Source: Saprospiraceae bacterium (GTDB lineage: Bacteria > Bacteroidota > Bacteroidia > Chitinophagales > Saprospiraceae). Taken from it: 10,805 bases of DNA. The stretch covers positions 1 to 10,805 of the forward strand of contig JAJDFU010000080.1 in assembly GCA_020528935.1 (NCBI GenBank), written 5' to 3'. Shown here piece by piece: positions 7,453-10,805 of the stretch. The position numbers and the translations under genes were made by a program. The stretch's first letter is position 1; each line of letters begins with the position of its first letter. Under the pieces are notes generated by a model that had not been told where the DNA came from, searched no databases, and was given only the letters and a program-made list of their open reading frames with translations.

Positions 7453-9243
7453 TTAGCCAATGGGATATCCTTTGCGGGTAATGGCCGCCTCAGCCACCTG
7501 CCGGCGCAAGGCCTTGGTATTGAAATGGCCCACGCGCGTGAGTTGCTCCACGGCATCGAGCAGGGCTTCCAGTTCGGCGCCCTCCGCAAAGCCCAGCAGG
7601 GCCTCCTGGCCGGCATCCTGGCAGGTTTCCGCCGCCCGGTACAACACCAGCCGGCTGATGGCCTGCCGGAGCTCGTAGTCTTCGCCACCCGATTGCTTGA
7701 GGGTGCGCAGTACGGCCGATTCGGCGGCATAGATCTGCATGAGCATATCGGCCACGTGCATGAGCACTTCTTGTTCTTCCTCCAGCTGTTGCATCAGTTT
7801 CTGGGAAGCCGACATGGCCACCAGCAAAGCCGCCCGCTTCAGATTGGCGATGCCGGTCAGGCACTGGTCGGCAAAGGAATCGCTGGCGGGTTTTCGCACC
7901 ACCTTTCCGGCCTGGAAGTCCTGCATCACGGCCATGCCGCGGCTCATCAGGTCGAGCTTTCCCTTGAGGGCGCGGCGCAGCAGCATGTCTACGGTGAGCA
8001 TGCGGTTGATCTCATTGGTGCCCTCGTAGATGCGGTCGATGCGGGCATTGCGGTACATGGTCTCGATGGGCGTTTCAGCGGAGTAGCCCATGCCGCCGTG
8101 CATCTGCAGGCTTTCGTCCACGACGAAGTCCTCGCCTTCGGTGTTGAACACCTTGGCCATGGCGCATTCGGTGGCGAATTCGGCGATGGACTTGAACTTG
8201 GCGTCCAGCGGATCCATGCCTTCGTGCACCATCTCGTCGTGCATGCGGTCGATGTGGCCGCCGGTGCGGTAGGCCAGGCTTTCCATGGCGTAGATGCGGG
8301 CTACCATCTCGCCGATCTTGTGCTGGATGGCGCCGAATTGGGCGATGGGCCGGCCGAATTGCACCCGCTCAAGGGCGTAGTTCAGACCGTAATCCAGTGC
8401 CCGCTTGGCGGTGCCCGTCACCGAGGTCGCCATCTTGATGCGGCCGGTATTGAGCACATTGAGGGCGATCTTGAAGCCTTGCTGGCGCTCACCCAGGAGG
8501 TTTTCCACCGGCACGGGTACGTTCTCGAAGAACACCTGCCGGGTGGACGATCCCTTGATGCCCATTTTTTTCTCCTCGGCCCCCAGGCGGATGCCGCCGT
8601 ACCCTTTCTCCACGATAAAGCAGGAGAGGTTCTTGTCGTCCTCGATCTTGGCGAAAACGAAGAAGAGATCGGCATGGCCGGAACTGGTGATCCACATCTT
8701 CTGGCCGTTGAGGATGAAATGGCTCCGGTCGTCGCTGTACACGGCCTGGGTCTTGCCGGAATTGGCATCGCTGCCGGCACCGGGCTCGGTGAGGCAGTAG
8801 CAGGATTTGATCTCCGCCGAGACGATGCCGGGCAGGTATTTGGCCTTTTGTTCGGCATTGCCGTAGAGGAGAAGGGGCGCTACACCCAGGCTGGTCTGCA
8901 CGCCGATGCTCAGGCCGAAGGCCCAGCTCGCATAGGCGATCTCGCCAAAGGCCAGCTGCGTGACGAAGTCGGCTTCGAAGCCGCCGTACTCCTCGGGTAC
9001 GCCTATGCCCAGGAAGCCCATTTCGCCCATCTGCTCCAGGAGGCCCGGCGCCAGTTCGCGCCCTTTCGGACCGTCAAACAGCTCGTGCCGGCTTTCCACT
9101 TCCTTGTTCAAAAAATCGCGTACGCTTTTGCGCAGCATGATCTGCTCTTCGTTGAAATCCTCCGGGCAGAATACGCTTTCCGGATCGGCTTCCCGCAGCA
9201 GGAATTCGCCGCCTTTGAGAATGCTGGTGCTGGTGGTTTCCAT
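7453..9243 (-). CDS. VLCAD-like acyl-CoA dehydrogenase with C-terminal helical extension
   Basis: 596 aa from ATG 9243. Core motifs are LTEPGAGSD at 151-159, the FAD-side motif MWITSSGHADLF at 183-194, QFGRPI at 295-300, and MHGGMGYSAE at 381-390. The catalytic base is Glu407 in IYEGTNEI, the MCAD/VLCAD position, unlike the two other dehydrogenases in the window. Beyond the core, about residues 430-596 form an all-helical extension, as in mitochondrial VLCAD and ACAD9, where that domain gives dimerisation and membrane attachment. The length is close to mature VLCAD. The expected reaction is oxidation of long straight-chain acyl-CoA to trans-2-enoyl-CoA with electrons to ETF. Met1 is chosen because the residues upstream are the 18-base gap after the SDR stop; residues 1-30 are a short leader before the first dehydrogenase helix. 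It sits between the enoyl/dienoyl reductase-like SDR and the acyl-CoA ligase in a tight operon. Confidence 0.94.
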   Translation of the reverse strand: METTSTSILKGGEFLLREADPESVFCPEDFNEEQIMLRKSVRDFLNKEVESRHELFDGPKGRELAPGLLEQMGEMGFLGIGVPEEYGGFEADFVTQLAFGEIAYASWAFGLSIGVQTSLGVAPLLLYGNAEQKAKYLPGIVSAEIKSCYCLTEPGAGSDANSGKTQAVYSDDRSHFILNGQKMWITSSGHADLFFVFAKIEDDKNLSCFIVEKGYGGIRLGAEEKKMGIKGSSTRQVFFENVPVPVENLLGERQQGFKIALNVLNTGRIKMATSVTGTAKRALDYGLNYALERVQFGRPIAQFGAIQHKIGEMVARIYAMESLAYRTGGHIDRMHDEMVHEGMDPLDAKFKSIAEFATECAMAKVFNTEGEDFVVDESLQMHGGMGYSAETPIETMYRNARIDRIYEGTNEINRMLTVDMLLRRALKGKLDLMSRGMAVMQDFQAGKVVRKPASDSFADQCLTGIANLKRAALLVAMSASQKLMQQLEEEQEVLMHVADMLMQIYAAESAVLRTLKQSGGEDYELRQAISRLVLYRAAETCQDAGQEALLGFAEGAELEALLDAVEQLTRVGHFNTKALRRQVAEAAITRKGYPIG

Positions 9244-9261
9244 GGTGATAGACGATTTTTT

Positions 9262-10032
9262 TTACAGTTCAAAAATGCTGCCCCACAGGCGTTGCCCCCC
9301 GTCAATATAGACCGTTTCGCCCGTAATGTAGTTTGCCATGGGGCTGGCGAGGAAATTGGTAAGCCAGGCGACCTCCTCGCAGGTGCCCAGGCGCTTCATG
9401 GGTATGGTCCTGGCAATGCCCTCCACGAGCTGGGGCGGATAGTTCTCCAGGCCCGTGCTCTGGATGATGCCCGGCGCTACGGCATTGATGCGGATGTTGT
9501 ACTTGCTCCACTCTACGGCCAGCGACTTGGTAAAGTTGTCGATGCCGGCCCGGGCCGCCCCCGTATGGGTCATGCCGGGAAAGCCGCGGTAGATGTTGAC
9601 GATCATGTTCACGATCACGCCCTCCTTTTGCGGGATGAAAAAGGCCTTGGCCATGGTTTGGGTCATGTACCAGGTGCCGTTGAGGTTGTTGTTGATCACG
9701 GCATTCCAGCCCTTGGGGCTGATGTCTTCGGCCAGGCTGGGGAACTGCCCGCCGGCATTGTTGATGAGGATGTCGAGCCGGCCGTCCTTCGCTTTTATGG
9801 CTTCTGCCGCGGCTTCCACCTCTTCCAGCTCGCGAATGTTGCACACCAGATAGTCGCAATCGCCCTGCGGGTTCAGCTTTTCCAGGGCGGCTTTCAGTTT
9901 TTCCTCCTTGCGGGAAGCAATGTACACCCGGGCGCCCAGCTGCAGCAGTTGCTCGGCTATGGCGTAACCGATGCCCGTGCCACCGCCGGTGACCAGGGCA
10001 ATTTTATCTCGAAACAGGTTGTCAGCAAACAT
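9262..10032 (-). CDS. SDR resembling peroxisomal trans-2-enoyl-CoA / 2,4-dienoyl-CoA reductase (PECR/DECR-like)
   Basis: 256 aa from ATG 10032 to TAA 9262. This start leaves a 13-base gap to the upstream gene and puts the cofactor motif TGGGTGIG at 15-22. NNAG is at 91-94 and the structural Asn in NNLNGT at 115-120. The usual catalytic Ser, Tyr and Lys are absent: the Ser region reads VNMIVNIYRG, and the YxxxK positions are Thr157 and Arg161 in HTGAARAG (156-163). That sequence closely matches what I remember of mammalian peroxisomal trans-2-enoyl-CoA reductase (HSGAARAG), and the later RINAVAPGII and ITGETVYIDGG also fit. The likely reaction is NADPH-dependent reduction of a carbon-carbon double bond in an enoyl- or dienoyl-CoA, needed for degradation of unsaturated acids or for chain saturation. 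The gene lies 18 bases before the VLCAD-like gene, consistent with unsaturated acyl-CoA metabolism. A generic 3-ketoacyl reductase annotation would be misleading. Confidence 0.87.
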   Translation of the reverse strand: MFADNLFRDKIALVTGGGTGIGYAIAEQLLQLGARVYIASRKEEKLKAALEKLNPQGDCDYLVCNIRELEEVEAAAEAIKAKDGRLDILINNAGGQFPSLAEDISPKGWNAVINNNLNGTWYMTQTMAKAFFIPQKEGVIVNMIVNIYRGFPGMTHTGAARAGIDNFTKSLAVEWSKYNIRINAVAPGIIQSTGLENYPPQLVEGIARTIPMKRLGTCEEVAWLTNFLASPMANYITGETVYIDGGQRLWGSIFEL

Positions 10033-10045
10033 CGGGTTCGTTTGG

Positions 10046-10805
10046 TTAATGCTTTTGTGTTTGATGGTTTCCACTTTGTTCTTCTTCTCCTCCGGCTTCT
10101 TCCACGGCCGATACCCATACCGGTACGCCGTTGAACACGGCATTGCCCGACAGGCCGTCCACGGTACCGTCGTCGGTCAGGCGGTTGACGTTCCAACCGG
10201 GATGGCGATTGGCCAGCGCCAGTTGTGTGCCTTCCAGCTGGTGCCCCCAGCCGTGCGGGATGCTTACCACACCGGGCATAATATCTTCGGTGAGCTCGGC
10301 CTTTATGGTCAGGGAGCCCGATTTCGAGGCGATCTGTACGGGCTCTCCGTGGCGTATGCCGCGCGCCCTGGCATCTCCGGGATGCAGCAGGGCCGTACAG
10401 CGGTCGGGCTGCTTCATCAGGCGCGCGTAGTTGTGCATCTAGGAATTGTTGCTCTGCAGATGGCGACGGCCAATGAGCAGAAGGGCGTCGTTCCCTGATC
10501 GTACGTTCAATCGCGGTTCCACCTTGGGCAATTTGCTCGCCAGGCAATCCGGAACAACCCGGATCCGTTTTTCGGCGGTGCAAAGCCGGTTGGGCGGATT
10601 GGGTGTCAGAGGGCCCAGGTCCACGCCGTGGGGATGGGCCTTGAGCTTTTTCAGACTTAGCCCATCGCGCCGGCCCGGCCGGCCCCCCCATGTGCCGTAT
10701 GGGCCCAGGCGCAGACCGAGATGGCACCGCCGCTCAGGGTGGAGCCAGCCGTGGACGGCCGGCTGGGGGAGTAGCCAGGGCGCGTGCAGGGGCCGGGGAG
10801 AGAGG
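10046..10805 (-). pseudogene. Molybdopterin oxidoreductase C-terminal part, interrupted by an in-frame amber codon and cut by the window edge
   Basis: The minus-strand frame is open from the right edge (121 codons) to TAG 10439-10441, then continues in the same frame from ATG 10438 for 130 aa to TAA 10046. Before the stop are LGLRLGPYG, DGLSLKKLKAHPHGVDLGPL and LLLIGRRHLQSNNS. After it are MHNYARLMKQPDRCTALLHP, GVVSIPHGWGH and VDGLSGNAVFNGVPVWV. These belong to the molybdopterin-dinucleotide-binding C-terminal domain of DMSO-reductase-family enzymes (formate dehydrogenase/assimilatory nitrate reductase-like). The motif I remember at the break is NNSWMHN, so the TAG stands where TGG (Trp) is expected, one transition away. 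The gene may be inactivated, may contain a sequencing error, or may be made as two polypeptides by restart at the adjacent ATG. The N-terminal catalytic domains lie outside the window, so the substrate is unknown. It ends 13 bases before the SDR start and heads the same operon. Confidence 0.8.
10439..10441 (-). other. In-frame TAG replacing an expected Trp codon
   Basis: The minus-strand reading is AAC AAT TCC TAG ATG CAC AAC, giving N-N-S-stop-M-H-N. Both flanks match one continuous molybdopterin oxidoreductase domain in a single frame, so this is a point nonsense change, not a frameshift or gene boundary. Confidence 0.8.

Noticed and set aside
5584..10134. A 1516-codon open frame on the plus strand
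   Set aside because: It is codon-aligned antisense to three genes that happen to share one reading frame (ligase, VLCAD-like dehydrogenase, SDR). Antisense stops would need TTA, CTA or TCA codons in those genes, which are rare at this GC content. Its composition (H, G, Q, A, V, L-rich) is typical of an antisense shadow, and the minus-strand proteins carry complete family motifs.
10033..10143. N-terminal extension of the enoyl-CoA reductase-like SDR up to 10143
   Set aside because: It would overlap the molybdopterin oxidoreductase tail in another frame; ATG 10032 gives the usual distance to the glycine motif.

Overview
The window is a GC-rich stretch of bacterial chromosome. All ten recognisable genes lie on the minus strand, so transcription runs from high to low coordinates. 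Three features point to the phylum Bacteroidota, perhaps a high-GC Saprospiria/Lewinella-like lineage: A-rich leaders in place of Shine-Dalgarno sites before several starts, a lipoprotein whose cysteine is followed by acidic residues, and a degenerate GGTGAATG-type intergenic repeat. This placement is inference; no rRNA or marker gene is present.

In transcription order from the right edge: (1) the C-terminal part of a molybdopterin oxidoreductase, cut by the window edge and interrupted by an in-frame amber codon at 10439-10441; (2) a short-chain dehydrogenase (SDR) resembling peroxisomal trans-2-enoyl-CoA / 2,4-dienoyl-CoA reductases and lacking the usual YxxxK site; (3) a VLCAD-like acyl-CoA dehydrogenase of 596 aa; (4) a long-chain fatty acid-CoA ligase. 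These four are separated by only 12-18 bases and look like one operon. After a 103-base gap come (5) a classical SDR with a TTG start, (6) a second classical SDR of the DltE/COG0300 type, and (7) a small four-helix membrane protein whose probable TTG start overlaps the stop of gene 6. An 80-base gap made largely of a degenerate repeat leads to (8) an LCAD/IVD-type acyl-CoA dehydrogenase and (9) its tandem paralogue carrying an extra C-terminal SCP2 (sterol carrier) domain. After a 231-base gap, (10) a lipoprotein alpha/beta hydrolase runs off the left edge.

Together this is a lipid or isoprenoid acyl catabolism locus. A surface or periplasmic esterase/lipase could release acids, the ligase activates them to acyl-CoA, three acyl-CoA dehydrogenases introduce the alpha,beta double bond, the enoyl/dienoyl reductase-like SDR handles unsaturated intermediates, and the two classical SDRs may oxidise or reduce hydroxy/keto groups. 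No enoyl-CoA hydratase, 3-hydroxyacyl-CoA dehydrogenase of the FadB type, or thiolase is in the window. The most unusual object is the acyl-CoA dehydrogenase-SCP2 fusion, which may couple a bulky lipid carrier domain to the first oxidation step. The functional links are inferred from families and gene order.
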